Source: Leifsonia sp. Root4 (GTDB lineage: Bacteria > Actinomycetota > Actinomycetes > Actinomycetales > Microbacteriaceae). From it: DNA of 64,000 nt. A program made the position numbers and the translations under genes. Positions 7,972 through 19,740 of this stretch are shown here, piece after piece. Location of the stretch: contig NZ_LMDN01000003.1 of the NCBI RefSeq assembly GCF_001425085.1, positions 227,089 to 291,088 of the forward strand. The letters run 5' to 3'. Numbering within the stretch: position 1 is the first letter of the stretch; every line of letters begins with the position of its first letter. The notes beneath the pieces are model-generated. The model worked only from the letters and a program-made list of their open reading frames with translations, was not told where the DNA came from and ran no database searches.

Positions 7972-9650
7972 GCAGCCAGGACATGGCGAGCGTCCGCCCC
8001 ATCGACCCGCGCCTGCTTCGACGTGCGCGGGCGATGCGCGGCTTCCTCGCCGGGGGAGCCGTGCTCGCCCTGCTGCAGACGGTGTCGATCATCGGCTTCG
8101 CCTGGTTCGTCTCGCGCCTGATCACGGGCGCAATCGCCGGCGAGAGCCTCACGGAACTGGCTCCGGCCTTCTGGGCGCTGGCTGCCATGGTCGCGCTCCG
8201 TGCGTTCACGGTGTGGGCGATGGACGCGACGGCGGCGGCCGGCGCCGCGCGGGTGAAGAGCCAGTTGCGCGTCGCGGTGCTCGGCGCCGTCCGCCGACTC
8301 GGCCCGGATTGGGCCGCGTGGAAGGGGAGCGCGACGGCGGCGACCGTCATCGGCCCCGGCCTCGACGCTCTCGACGGCTACTTCGCCAAATACCTGCCCC
8401 AACTCGTGCTCACCGTCGTGGCGACACCGTTGCTGGTGCTCGTCGTACTGGTGAACGACTGGGTGAGCGCGCTGATCGTCGTGATCGCGTTGCCGCTGAT
8501 CCCGATCTTCATGGTGCTGATCGGACTTGCGACGCAGGCCGTGCAGCGCAAGCAGTGGGAGAGCCTGCAACGGCTGAGCGGTGCCTTCCTCGACGTCGTC
8601 GGCGGGCTGTCGACCCTCAAGATCTTCGGCAGGGAGCGCCGCCAACTCGCCCGCATCCACCAAGTCACCGATGAGTATCGGGTCGAGACGATGAAGGTGC
8701 TGCGACTCTCCTTTCTCAGCGGCTTCGTGCTCGAACTGGCCGGCAGCCTCTCGGTCGCGCTGATCGCCGTGACGGCCGGGCTCCGCCTCCTTGACGGGCA
8801 GCTCGGCCTCGGCGTCGGCTTGTTCGTGCTGATCCTCGCCCCTGAGGTCTTCCTGCCGCTGCGCAATGTCGGGGCCCAATTCCACGCAGCGGCCGACGGG
8901 GTTGCGGCCTCCGAGCAGATCTTCGAGATCATCGAGGCGGCCGATGCCCTGCCGGCCGGAGAGCAGGCGGATGCCGTGCACACCGTCGCTCCGCACGGTG
9001 CCGCGCTGCGGATCGATGGCCTCGGCATCCGCCGCGGCGACCGCCAGATCGTCGACGACTTCTCGGCCAGCTTCGAGCCGGGCGCCGTCACCGTGCTCTC
9101 CGGGCGAAGCGGTGCGGGAAAGTCGAGCATCATCGCCGCCATCCAGGGTTTCCTGCCCTATGAGGGCGAGATCGTGCTCGCCGCCGCGGATGACGGCTCA
9201 GGCGCGCGCGCGCTGACCGCCGCCGACATCGCCTGGTGCGGGCAGACCCCGGGACTTGCTGCCGGAACCGTCGCCGACAACGTCGCCCTCGGCAGCCGCC
9301 TGAGTGCCCACGACCGGTCTCCACTCGTGCGGGCGAGCCTGGGGCTGGCCTCGGCTGCCGCGATCGACCCCGCCCTCGAACTCGGCGTCGCTGGCAGCGG
9401 TCTCTCCGGCGGTCAGGCGCAGCGCGTCGCCATCGCCCGCGCCTTCTACCGCCGGGTGGAACTCGGAACACCCCTGCTCATCCTCGACGAGCCGAGCTCG
9501 GCGCTCGACGCCGCGACGGAGGCCGAGCTGATTGCGTCGCTCCGCTCTGCCGCGGCCGACGGCGCCATCGTCATTGTCATCAGCCACAGGGAGGCCGTCA
9601 TCGCGGCAGCCGACCGCGTGGTGAGTCTGGAAGGGGTGCGACATGCCTGA
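7968..9650 (+). CDS. cydD: thiol reductant ABC exporter subunit CydD
   Basis: Half-size ABC exporter (560 aa): N-terminal six-helix transmembrane domain (about 1-320) and C-terminal ATPase with Walker A SGRSGAGKSS, signature LSGGQAQR and Walker B LLILDEPSSALDA. With CydC it forms a heterodimer exporting cysteine/glutathione-type thiols, needed for heme insertion into bd oxidase. GTG 7968 overlaps the cydB stop (GTGA); ATG 7983 (MASVRPIDPR) is a possible alternative. Its end overlaps cydC by eight bases. Confidence 0.94.
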   Translation: MSSQDMASVRPIDPRLLRRARAMRGFLAGGAVLALLQTVSIIGFAWFVSRLITGAIAGESLTELAPAFWALAAMVALRAFTVWAMDATAAAGAARVKSQLRVAVLGAVRRLGPDWAAWKGSATAATVIGPGLDALDGYFAKYLPQLVLTVVATPLLVLVVLVNDWVSALIVVIALPLIPIFMVLIGLATQAVQRKQWESLQRLSGAFLDVVGGLSTLKIFGRERRQLARIHQVTDEYRVETMKVLRLSFLSGFVLELAGSLSVALIAVTAGLRLLDGQLGLGVGLFVLILAPEVFLPLRNVGAQFHAAADGVAASEQIFEIIEAADALPAGEQADAVHTVAPHGAALRIDGLGIRRGDRQIVDDFSASFEPGAVTVLSGRSGAGKSSIIAAIQGFLPYEGEIVLAAADDGSGARALTAADIAWCGQTPGLAAGTVADNVALGSRLSAHDRSPLVRASLGLASAAAIDPALELGVAGSGLSGGQAQRVAIARAFYRRVELGTPLLILDEPSSALDAATEAELIASLRSAAADGAIVIVISHREAVIAAADRVVSLEGVRHA

Positions 9651-11382
9651 GAACACGACATCCGAGGCAGCAGCGGTGTTGCGCCGCGCACAGCCTGACG
9701 TTAAACGCTTCACGCCCGGGCTGTTCTTCGCCCTGTGCAGTGCACTCTCGGCCGTCGCGCTGATCGCCTGCTCCGGCTGGTTGATCACCCGCGCAGCCGA
9801 ACAGCCGCAGATCGCCTACCTCTCCGCCGCAGTCGTCGGCGTGCGTGCGTTCGCCCTGGGCCGTGCGGCATTCCGCTACGTCGACCGCCTGTTCAGCCAC
9901 GACGCCGCGTTCCGCCAACTCGCCGAGCTGCGCGGCGCGGTGTTCGAACGGCTGATCCCGCTCGCACCGGCCGGGCTCGCCAGGACCAAGCGGGGTGATC
10001 TGCTCAGCCGCCTCGTCAGCGACGTCGATGAGCTGCAGGATCTGCCGTTGCGCGTCGTGCAGCCGCTGCTCGTATCCGGAATCGTCGCCGTGCTCAGTGT
10101 GTTCGGCGTGTGGCTGCTGTTGCCGGAAGCGGCACTCACCCTCGCGATCTGCCTCATTCTGGCGTTCGTGGCCGGCACGGTTCTGCACGCGGCCGTCGCG
10201 GCGCGCGCCGAACGACGACTGGCGCCCGGGCGCGGTGCCCTGATGGAGCGCATCCTCGAACTCGTCGGATCGCTCGACGTGCTCACCGCCTTCGGCGCCG
10301 TGGACGACCGCATCGAGGAGCTGCGCCGGGCGGATGCCGCTCTCCGCCGTGACGGCGTGAAGACCGCGTTCGGCGCCGGCCTCGCCTCCTCGGCGATGAC
10401 GCTCGCGGCCGGACTGGCGACGCTGCTCGCGATCCTCGTCGGTGCCCCGGCGCTCGAGGGACCGCAGCTCACGATCATCGCGCTCGTACCGCTCGCCGTC
10501 TTCGAGGTGTGCGGAATGGTGCCGCTGGCCGTCGGAGCCTGGCGCCAGGTGCGCTCCAGCGCCGAGCGGGTCGCGCGGGTCGCGCCGGCACGAGTGCCGG
10601 CCGGGATCCCGCTCGACACCGAGCCCGCTGCGCAGACGGGAGAGCGGCTCGCGCCGCGCGACGCGGCTCCGACGATCAGCTTCGCCGGGCTCTCGGCGCA
10701 CTGGCCCGTGTTCGACGCTGCCGACGTGGACGCCGGAGCTGCGGCATCCGGAGCGCCGAGAGCCATCAGCGATCTCAGCCTCACGATCGAGGCGGGCGAG
10801 CGCGTGCTCGTGCGCGGCGAGAGCGGGGCGGGCAAGACGACACTGGCGAATGTGCTCGTGCGTTTCATCGACTATGACGGCAGCTTCACCCTGGGCGGCC
10901 GCGAGGCCCGCACCATGTCGCCGTCGGAGCTTCGCCGCACCGTCGGCCTCTGCGAGCAGCAACCGTGGATCTTCGACTCCACGCTGCGGCAGAACCTGCT
11001 CTTCGCCAGCGAGACGTCGAGCGATGCCGAGCTGTTGCGAGTGCTGGAGCGCGTCGGCCTCGGCGACTGGGCGGCGAGCCGTGGCGGCCTCGACGCCGAG
11101 CTGGGGGAGCGCGGAGCTCTCGTCTCCGGCGGGCAGGCCCAACGCATCGCGCTGGCTCGCGCGCTGCTCGCCGACTTCGCCGTGCTCGTCGTCGATGAGC
11201 CGACCGCGAACGTGGATGCCGCACAGGCCGCAGCGCTCATGCAGGACATCCTGGCGGCGACGGCCCCCGGGCAGGGCTCAGCTCCGCGCACCGTGATCCT
11301 CATCTCGCACGACACCGTGCCGGGCGAGCTGATCGACCGCGAGCTCGTGCTGCAGGGCGGGCGACTGGTCGGCGCCGCCTAG
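9643..11382 (+). CDS. cydC: thiol reductant ABC exporter subunit CydC
   Basis: Second half of the CydDC exporter (579 aa). The transmembrane domain is at about 1-310, followed by an Ala/Pro-rich linker of roughly 60 residues and the ATPase domain with Walker A GESGAGKTT, signature VSGGQAQR and Walker B VLVVDEPTANVDA. It overlaps cydD, completing cydABDC as one transcription unit. Confidence 0.94.
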   Translation: MPENTTSEAAAVLRRAQPDVKRFTPGLFFALCSALSAVALIACSGWLITRAAEQPQIAYLSAAVVGVRAFALGRAAFRYVDRLFSHDAAFRQLAELRGAVFERLIPLAPAGLARTKRGDLLSRLVSDVDELQDLPLRVVQPLLVSGIVAVLSVFGVWLLLPEAALTLAICLILAFVAGTVLHAAVAARAERRLAPGRGALMERILELVGSLDVLTAFGAVDDRIEELRRADAALRRDGVKTAFGAGLASSAMTLAAGLATLLAILVGAPALEGPQLTIIALVPLAVFEVCGMVPLAVGAWRQVRSSAERVARVAPARVPAGIPLDTEPAAQTGERLAPRDAAPTISFAGLSAHWPVFDAADVDAGAAASGAPRAISDLSLTIEAGERVLVRGESGAGKTTLANVLVRFIDYDGSFTLGGREARTMSPSELRRTVGLCEQQPWIFDSTLRQNLLFASETSSDAELLRVLERVGLGDWAASRGGLDAELGERGALVSGGQAQRIALARALLADFAVLVVDEPTANVDAAQAAALMQDILAATAPGQGSAPRTVILISHDTVPGELIDRELVLQGGRLVGAA

Positions 11383-11409
11383 CGCCACGCCGTGTGGGCG
11401 GGCACGCCG

Positions 11410-11415
11410 TAGGCT
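11410..11415 (+). promoter_or_regulatory. -10 box of pabB (leaderless)
   Basis: TAGGCT, then six bases, then the GTG at 11422. No Shine-Dalgarno precedes the gene, fitting a leaderless mRNA. Confidence 0.5.
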
Positions 11416-11421
11416 GGGTGC

Positions 11422-12888
11422 GTGAAGCGCCAGAACCCCCCGACTGTGTTGCGTTCCGAGCTGGCGGAGTGGGTCGAGCCGGCCGCCGCCTTTCAGGCGC
11501 TCCACGGTGGCTCCGCGTACGCGTTCTGGCTCGATTGTGGAACGGATGCCGCCTCCGGCATCAGCTACATGGGCGCCCCGGAACCGGGCTCGCGCATCGT
11601 GACCGCCTCCGTGCTCTCCGGCACCGTCGAGGTGCGCCGCCTCGGTTCACCCGAGCCGAGCGAGCCGGCCGACACGATCGACGGCACGGTCTTCGACTTC
11701 CTGCGGAACGAGCTGCCGCTCTCAGACCGAGGCGCCACCCCCGATACCGAGCCAGCACGGTTCGAACTCGGCTGGGTGGGCTGGCTCGGCTACGAGCTCG
11801 GCGCGCAGACCGTTGGAACGCCGACGCATCCGTCATCGAGCCCCGATGCCGCGCTGCTCGAGATCGACCGCGCGCTCGCATTCGACCATGCCACCCGCAC
11901 CGTCACGTTGCTCCTCCGCGGCGGGGCCGACGGCTCCGGCGCTGGTGCGCTGCAGCGCTGGCACAGCGAGGTTGAGCACGCACTGGCGGCTGCGGCATCC
12001 GCACCCCCGGCCGGCTCCCCGGCAGGCTCCCCGCCGAGAGAAGCCGCCGCGCCCGCCGTGCGCTGGCGGCACGGCCCCGACCGCTACGCCGAGCTGATCG
12101 CCGAGTGTCAGGCTGCGATCCACCGTGGCGACGCGTACCAGCTCTGCCTGACCAATGAGATCAGCGTCGACGCGCACCCCGAGCCGCTCGAGGCCTACCT
12201 CACACTGCGGGCCTCGAGCCCGACGCACCATGGGGGACTGCTGCGCTTCGGCGAGATCTCGTTGCTGAGCGCGAGCCCCGAGCAGTTCCTCGCGGTCACG
12301 GCCGCCGGGCACGTGACGACAAAGCCGATCAAGGGCACCAGGAAGCGCGCCAGTGGCCTCGCCCGCGACCTTGAGCTCCGCGCGGAACTCGAGTCGAGTG
12401 AGAAGGAGCGCGCCGAGAACCTGATGATCGTCGACCTGATGCGCAATGACATCGGCAAGATCGCCCGGCTCGGCTCCGTCGGCGTGAGCAAACTCCTCAC
12501 CGTGGAGAGCTACGCGCACGTGCACCAGCTGGTCAGCACGATCGAGGCCGAGCTGGCGGAGGGCCTCAGCGGCATCGACGCCGTCGAGGCCAGCTTCCCG
12601 GCCGGGTCGATGACCGGCGCACCCAAGATCAGCGCGATGCGCATCCTTGACGGGCTCGAAGCCGGCCCGCGCGGCATCTACTCCGGCGCCTTCGGCTATG
12701 TCGGGCTCGACGGCGCCGTCGACCTGGCCATGGTCATCCGCTCGATCGTGCTGGATGCCGCGGGCGCCCGCATCGGCACCGGCGGCGGCATCACGGCGCT
12801 CTCGATCGCCGCAGAGGAGATCGAGGAGACCCAGATCAAGGCGCGTGCCCTGCTCGCCGTGCTCGGCGTGGCTACTCCAGCTGGCTGA
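11422..12888 (+). CDS. pabB: aminodeoxychorismate synthase component I
   Basis: Chorismate-binding enzyme (488 aa) of folate biosynthesis, making 4-amino-4-deoxychorismate with ammonia from a glutaminase partner. The catalytic-domain motifs are PIKGTRKR, ENLMIVDLMRNDIGK, SFPAGSMTGAPK and GIYSGAFGYVG. Lys in PIKGT, rather than the Ala of anthranilate synthase PIAGT, favours PabB over TrpE. The N-terminal half is the weaker Anth_synt_I_N domain and includes an Ala/Pro-rich insertion near residue 190-215. No pabA or pabC is adjacent. The 3' end overlaps the convergent trkA by 17 bases. Confidence 0.88.
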   Translation: MKRQNPPTVLRSELAEWVEPAAAFQALHGGSAYAFWLDCGTDAASGISYMGAPEPGSRIVTASVLSGTVEVRRLGSPEPSEPADTIDGTVFDFLRNELPLSDRGATPDTEPARFELGWVGWLGYELGAQTVGTPTHPSSSPDAALLEIDRALAFDHATRTVTLLLRGGADGSGAGALQRWHSEVEHALAAAASAPPAGSPAGSPPREAAAPAVRWRHGPDRYAELIAECQAAIHRGDAYQLCLTNEISVDAHPEPLEAYLTLRASSPTHHGGLLRFGEISLLSASPEQFLAVTAAGHVTTKPIKGTRKRASGLARDLELRAELESSEKERAENLMIVDLMRNDIGKIARLGSVGVSKLLTVESYAHVHQLVSTIEAELAEGLSGIDAVEASFPAGSMTGAPKISAMRILDGLEAGPRGIYSGAFGYVGLDGAVDLAMVIRSIVLDAAGARIGTGGGITALSIAAEEIEETQIKARALLAVLGVATPAG

Positions 12889-13570
12889 ACGCCTCCGCCT
12901 TGCGGATCTGCCCGGCGACGAGGATCGTGTCGTCCGCACGGAGCACGGTTTCTGGGGTCGCGTATGTCCACGGTTGGCCGACGCTCTTCACCGCCGTGAC
13001 GGTGACGCCGAAGCGGGCTCGGATGCGGGCCTCACTGAGTGGGATTCCGACGATGCCGGCGTGCGGCGTGGTCTTGACCAGGGCGAAATCGTCGCTGATC
13101 TCGATGTAGTCCTGCATGCTGCTGCGCACCAGGTGGGCGACACGTTTGCCCATGTCCTTCTCCGGGTAGATCACGTGTTGAACGCCGAGCTGTTCCAGGA
13201 TCGTGCCGTGGGCGTCGCTGACGGCCTTCGCCCAGATCTGCTTGATGCCGAAGCGGAGCAGCAGTGACGCGGTGAGGATGCTCGCCTCGATGTCGTTGCC
13301 GATCGCGATGACCACTCGATCGAACTCGGGCACCGAGAGCTGCCGTAGTGTCTCCTCGTTGGTGGCATCGCCACGGACCACGTGGGTGAGCTTGCCGTTC
13401 AGGCTCTGCACGATGGGCTCGTCGCCGTCGATGCCGAGTACCTCGGTACCGCTGGCCATGAGCTCAAGCGCGAGGGACTGCCCGAAGCGACCGAGGCCGA
13501 TCACGGCGACGGAGTCCGCGCTGGCGACACCGGCGGGGTTGGTTCCGCCGAAGAGCTTGAACTTAGCCAA
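12872..13570 (-). CDS. trkA: TrkA-type potassium uptake regulator (RCK domains)
   Basis: Cytoplasmic gating subunit of the Trk/Ktr K+ uptake system. A Rossmann-type TrkA_N domain (VAVIGLGRFGQSLALELM gives the GxGxxG nucleotide motif) is followed by a TrkA_C domain. I prefer the TTG at 13570, which overlaps the trkH stop and has GAAAGAAAGG 7 bases upstream; an ATG at 13597 in the same frame would add nine residues and overlap trkH by 35 bases. Order trkH-trkA on the minus strand. Confidence 0.85.
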   Translation of the reverse strand: MAKFKLFGGTNPAGVASADSVAVIGLGRFGQSLALELMASGTEVLGIDGDEPIVQSLNGKLTHVVRGDATNEETLRQLSVPEFDRVVIAIGNDIEASILTASLLLRFGIKQIWAKAVSDAHGTILEQLGVQHVIYPEKDMGKRVAHLVRSSMQDYIEISDDFALVKTTPHAGIVGIPLSEARIRARFGVTVTAVKSVGQPWTYATPETVLRADDTILVAGQIRKAEAFSQLE

Positions 13571-14933
13571 TGATGGGCCTTTCTTTCGGGAGTTCATAGG
13601 AGAGCTGGCGCGACTTGAGGGCGAGCGCCGAGGCGAAGGTGATCGGGCCGAGGCGCCCGATGAACATCAGGACGATCAGGATGACTTGCCCGGCCTCCGG
13701 GAGCTCGGCGGTGATGCCGGTGGAGAGCCCGACGGTGGCGAACGCCGACACGACCTCGAAGAGGAGCACGTCGAGGCTGAAATCGGTGAGGATCATCAGG
13801 AGTGTGGTTCCGACTGCGACCAGGGCAACGGCGAAGAGCACGACGGTGATTGCCTGTCGGTGCACCGCCCTCGAGAGTCGCTTGCCGAAGACGTTGACCA
13901 CGGTTTCGCCGCGCACCTCGGCGAGGATCACGAAGAACAGCACGGCGAAGGTGGTGATCTTGATGCCGCCGGCGGTGCCGGCCGGTCCGCCGCCGATGAA
14001 CATCAGCACGTCCATGCCCAGCCAGGTCGCGCTGTCCATGGCGCCGATGTCGATGCTGTTGAAGCCCGCCGTTCGCGTCTGCACGGACTGGAAGAAGCCG
14101 GCGAGAATCCTGCTCGGCCAGTCGAGACCGCCGAGCGTCCGCGGATTGTTCCACTCCATCATCGTGATGAAGACCGTGCCGATGATGAGCAGCAACACGG
14201 TGCCCCACAGCACCAGCCGCGTGTTCATGGTCCAGAGCCGCGGATTGTCGATGTGCTTGCGCAGCTGCACGATCACGGGGAAGCCGAGCCCACCCAGAAT
14301 GATTGCGACGCAGAGGGAGAGCGAGATGATCGGATCTGAAACGTACTGCATCATGTTGTCGCTGAACAGCGCGAACCCGGCGTTGTTGAACGAGGAGATC
14401 GCGTGGAACACGCCGAGCCAGAGCGCCTCGCCGAAGGGTTTGCCATAGCCGAGTAAGAACTGTGCGGAGAGCACAAGTGCGACGGCGCCCTCGATCGCCA
14501 GCGACATCTTCAACACGCCGAGCACGAGCGCACGCGTGTCGTCGAGACCCAGCCCCTTGGATTCGGTGACCGCAGTGAGCTTGGAACGCAGCGAGAGGCG
14601 CCGAGCCACGGCAAGGCTGATCAGCGAGGCGAAGGTCATGACGCCGAAGCCGCCGATTTGGATGAGGGCGAGGATGATGACCTGTCCGAACCCGGTCCAG
14701 TACGTCGCGGTGTCGACCGTCGCCAGCCCGGTCACGCACAGCGCCGACGTCGCGGTGAACAGCGCCTCCATGAATGAGGCGCCGCCGGGCCCGGCCTTCG
14801 CGATCGGCAACATCAGCAGGCCGGTACCGACAAGCATGACCGCCGCGAACCCGAGGAACACGATCTGCGCCGGATGCAGGCGACGGGCGCGGGGGGCCTT
14901 CGCGTCGGGGTTGGAGCGGGAACGGAGCTGCAC
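13563..14933 (-). CDS. trkH: TrkH/KtrB family potassium uptake transmembrane protein
   Basis: K+-translocating subunit (456 aa) with the repeated M1-P-M2 architecture. Selectivity-loop Gly-containing stretches are visible (SALCVTGLATVDT, ISSFNNAGFALF, TRTAGFNSIDIG, and FATVGLSTGITAELPE). GTG 14933 is chosen because the upstream alternative adds 18 non-hydrophobic residues, and a TAGTCT box lies seven bases before this GTG. Forms a two-gene operon with trkA. Confidence 0.88.
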   Translation of the reverse strand: MQLRSRSNPDAKAPRARRLHPAQIVFLGFAAVMLVGTGLLMLPIAKAGPGGASFMEALFTATSALCVTGLATVDTATYWTGFGQVIILALIQIGGFGVMTFASLISLAVARRLSLRSKLTAVTESKGLGLDDTRALVLGVLKMSLAIEGAVALVLSAQFLLGYGKPFGEALWLGVFHAISSFNNAGFALFSDNMMQYVSDPIISLSLCVAIILGGLGFPVIVQLRKHIDNPRLWTMNTRLVLWGTVLLLIIGTVFITMMEWNNPRTLGGLDWPSRILAGFFQSVQTRTAGFNSIDIGAMDSATWLGMDVLMFIGGGPAGTAGGIKITTFAVLFFVILAEVRGETVVNVFGKRLSRAVHRQAITVVLFAVALVAVGTTLLMILTDFSLDVLLFEVVSAFATVGLSTGITAELPEAGQVILIVLMFIGRLGPITFASALALKSRQLSYELPKERPIIG

Positions 14934-14984
14934 CCGCCCGAGACTACGGCAGCATGCGAGCCCCCCGCCATCCGCACGCGCGGG

Positions 14985-14990
14985 CATACT
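14985..14990 (+). promoter_or_regulatory. possible -10 box upstream of the ltrA-like gene
   Basis: CATACT followed by six bases and GTG at 14997. That GTG opens an 11-codon frame that overlaps the true ATG at 15019 out of frame, so the leader would be about 22 bases. Confidence 0.35.
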
Positions 14991-15018
14991 GGGCGAGTGA
15001 AGAGATTGGTGAGCTGCG

Positions 15019-16296
15019 ATGCACGACGATGATGACCCGCGAGATCACGTGGTGAACGACCGCACTCACCGGCTGCGGCCGATGCGGGGCAGGAACCCGC
15101 TCGAGGGGCATCGCGCGTCGACGCCACTGGAGTTGCTCTTCGACCTGACCTTCGTCGTGGCTTTCGGTGTCGCGGGCAACGAGTTCGCCCACCTCGTCGC
15201 AGAGGGCCACGTCGCCAGCGGGCTCGCCGGATTCGGCTTTGCGATGTTCGCCATCGTGTGGGCGTGGATCAACTTCTCGTGGTTCGCCTCGGCCTATGAC
15301 ACCGATGACTGGCTCTACCGCGTGACGACGATGGTGCAGATGGTCGGCGTGATCATCCTCGCGCTCGGCCTGCCGCAGATGTTCGATTCGATCGACCACG
15401 GCGGCGAGCTCAACAACACGGTCATGGTGTTCGGCTACATCGTCATGCGCATCGCCATGGTCGCCCAGTGGGCGCGCGCCGCAGTCGCCGACCCCGCCCA
15501 CCGTGCGGCGGCGATCAGCTACATTGTGACCCTCGTGGTCGCGCAGATCGGCTGGATCGCCGTGCTCCTCGCGCCGCTCGACGCCGGCCAGACCTTCGTC
15601 TTCGGCAGCGCCCTCGTCGTGGTCGAGATGAGCGGCCCCGTGATCGCCGAACGGCTGCAGGGTGGAACGCCATGGCACGTGCACCACATCGTCGAGCGTT
15701 ACGGGCTGCTCGTGATCATCACGCTCGGCGAGGGCGTCATCGGCACCGTCGCATCGATCTCGGCCGTCGTGGATCACCAGGGCTGGAGCACGGATGCCGT
15801 CCTCGTCGCTGTGGCGGGGGTCGGGCTCACCTTCGGGCTGTGGTGGATGTACTACATCATGCCCTCGGCGGAGATCCTCAGCATCGCGCGTGGCCGCTCC
15901 TTCGTCTGGGGTTATGGCCACCTGATCGTCTTCGCCGCGCTGGCCGCGGTCGGCGCCGGCCTCCACGTCGCCGCGTACTACATCGAGGGGGAGTCCGTGA
16001 TCGGGCCGGTCGGCACCGTGCTCGCCCTGGCATTGCCCGTTGGCATCTACACGCTCAGCGTCTTCGTGCTGTACCGCTTCCTCGTCCGGGTCACCGACTG
16101 GATGCACCTGCTCCTGCTGCTCGGCACACTGGGCATCCTCGCGAGCGCGCTCCTGATGGCATCCGCCGGGGTGCCGATGAGCTGGTGCCTGCTCGTGGTG
16201 ATGTTCGCGCCGCTCGTCACCGTGCTCGGCTACGAGAGCGTGGGCCATCGGCACCAGGGCGCGGCATTGCGCATCGAGATGCAACGCGCGAAGTGA
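15019..16296 (+). CDS. LtrA family (low temperature requirement A) membrane protein
   Basis: Polytopic membrane protein of 425 aa. The N-terminal signature [17 protein letters not shown] defines the LtrA family, followed by about ten hydrophobic segments. The family is named from a Listeria locus needed for growth in the cold, but its biochemical function is unknown. It is divergent from trkH and upstream of leuS, with a likely own promoter. Confidence 0.85.
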   Translation: MHDDDDPRDHVVNDRTHRLRPMRGRNPLEGHRASTPLELLFDLTFVVAFGVAGNEFAHLVAEGHVASGLAGFGFAMFAIVWAWINFSWFASAYDTDDWLYRVTTMVQMVGVIILALGLPQMFDSIDHGGELNNTVMVFGYIVMRIAMVAQWARAAVADPAHRAAAISYIVTLVVAQIGWIAVLLAPLDAGQTFVFGSALVVVEMSGPVIAERLQGGTPWHVHHIVERYGLLVIITLGEGVIGTVASISAVVDHQGWSTDAVLVAVAGVGLTFGLWWMYYIMPSAEILSIARGRSFVWGYGHLIVFAALAAVGAGLHVAAYYIEGESVIGPVGTVLALALPVGIYTLSVFVLYRFLVRVTDWMHLLLLLGTLGILASALLMASAGVPMSWCLLVVMFAPLVTVLGYESVGHRHQGAALRIEMQRAK

Positions 16297-16297
16297 G

Positions 16298-16303
16298 TAC
16301 GCT
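16298..16303 (+). promoter_or_regulatory. -10 box upstream of leuS
   Basis: TACGCT, then six bases, then TTG at 16310, which is in frame with leuS. It either starts a leaderless mRNA with an extended LeuRS or gives an 80-base leader to the GTG at 16391. Confidence 0.45.
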
Positions 16304-16390
16304 AGAGCTTTGGGTCGTGTGAGCATCTGGGCACGCCCTCCAGGGCGATGGCGCTCCAACACACCGCATCCGCAATTGAATGAGAGTCAC

Positions 16391-18922
<2,532 letters not shown>

Positions 18923-18942
18923 CGCCCACTTCTCAGCACCGT

Positions 18943-18982
18943 CGATGGCGCCTCTCCTGCACAAGCAGGGGAGGCGCCATCG
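18943..18982 (+). terminator. leuS terminator hairpin
   Basis: Eighteen-base arms (18943-18960 and 18965-18982) with one wobble pair and the loop ACAA, beginning 20 bases after the leuS stop. Only a short T-containing tail follows. Confidence 0.75.
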
Positions 18983-19029
18983 TTGTGCACAGCCGCGACG
19001 CCGAGAGCACCGGCGGGCCGGCCGGTTCC

Positions 19030-19035
19030 TAGGCT
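19030..19035 (+). promoter_or_regulatory. -10 box of comEA (leaderless)
   Basis: TAGGCT, six bases, ATG at 19042, just after the leuS terminator. No ribosome binding site precedes the ATG. Confidence 0.55.
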
Positions 19036-19041
19036 GCCAGC

Positions 19042-19740
19042 ATGGAGCCCCCACCAGCGCCGTCGATCGAGCAGGAGCAGACCGCGGCACTGTCTGCGCT
19101 GGCTCCATCGGCCAGGGCACCGACCCCGCGCATTCGGCTGGGCGTCGGCGCGGCCATCGTGTTGTTCATCATCGCCTTGCTCGCCGCCGTGGCGATCACG
19201 GCCTTCGGCGGATCCGGCGTCGACGAGACGGTTCCGCCCTCGGGGCCCGAGCACTCCACGGGGCCTCCCGCGACGCCGGACGCCGCGGACGACGGCGTGC
19301 GCATCTACGTGCACGTGCTCGGTGCGGTCGGCAACGGCGGCCTCTACGAGCTCGCCGATGGGTCCCGCGTCATCGATGTGATCGCCGCGGCTGGCGGATT
19401 CAGCGATGATGCCGATCCGGCCGGGGTGAACCTCGCCCGCCCTCTCACCGACGGCGAGCAGCTGCGCGTTCCGCGGATCGGTGAGGCTCCGGCGGCGCCG
19501 CCTCCGCAGGCCGGTGCCGCGGGGACCGGGGCGGTCGGCGCGCCGCCCGCCCCGGTCAGCCTGAACTCCGCGACGCTCGCCGAGCTGGAGACGCTCCCGC
19601 GGATCGGTCCGGCGCTGGCCCAGCGGATCCTCGACTGGCGTGAGGCGAACGGCGGCTTCGCCACAATCGAGGATCTCCGCAATGTGACGGGCATCGGCCA
19701 GAAGACCTTCGACGGTCTGAAGGATCACGTGACGCCGTGA
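19042..19740 (+). CDS. comEA: ComEA family DNA-binding protein
   Basis: Membrane-anchored DNA-binding protein (232 aa). A single transmembrane segment lies at about residues 33-53, then a linker, an SLBB-type domain (VHVLGAVGNGGLYELADGSR), and C-terminal helix-hairpin-helix motifs (LNSATLAELETLPRIGPALA and IEDLRNVTGIGQKTFDGLK). In competent bacteria ComEA receives DNA for the ComEC channel; whether this organism is naturally competent is not shown. Its stop overlaps the comEC GTG by four bases. Confidence 0.9.
   Translation: MEPPPAPSIEQEQTAALSALAPSARAPTPRIRLGVGAAIVLFIIALLAAVAITAFGGSGVDETVPPSGPEHSTGPPATPDAADDGVRIYVHVLGAVGNGGLYELADGSRVIDVIAAAGGFSDDADPAGVNLARPLTDGEQLRVPRIGEAPAAPPPQAGAAGTGAVGAPPAPVSLNSATLAELETLPRIGPALAQRILDWREANGGFATIEDLRNVTGIGQKTFDGLKDHVTP

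Noticed and set aside
16297-16390. T-box riboswitch before leuS
   Set aside because: The leader is only about 80 bases and shows no T-box sequence, stem I or terminator/antiterminator pair.
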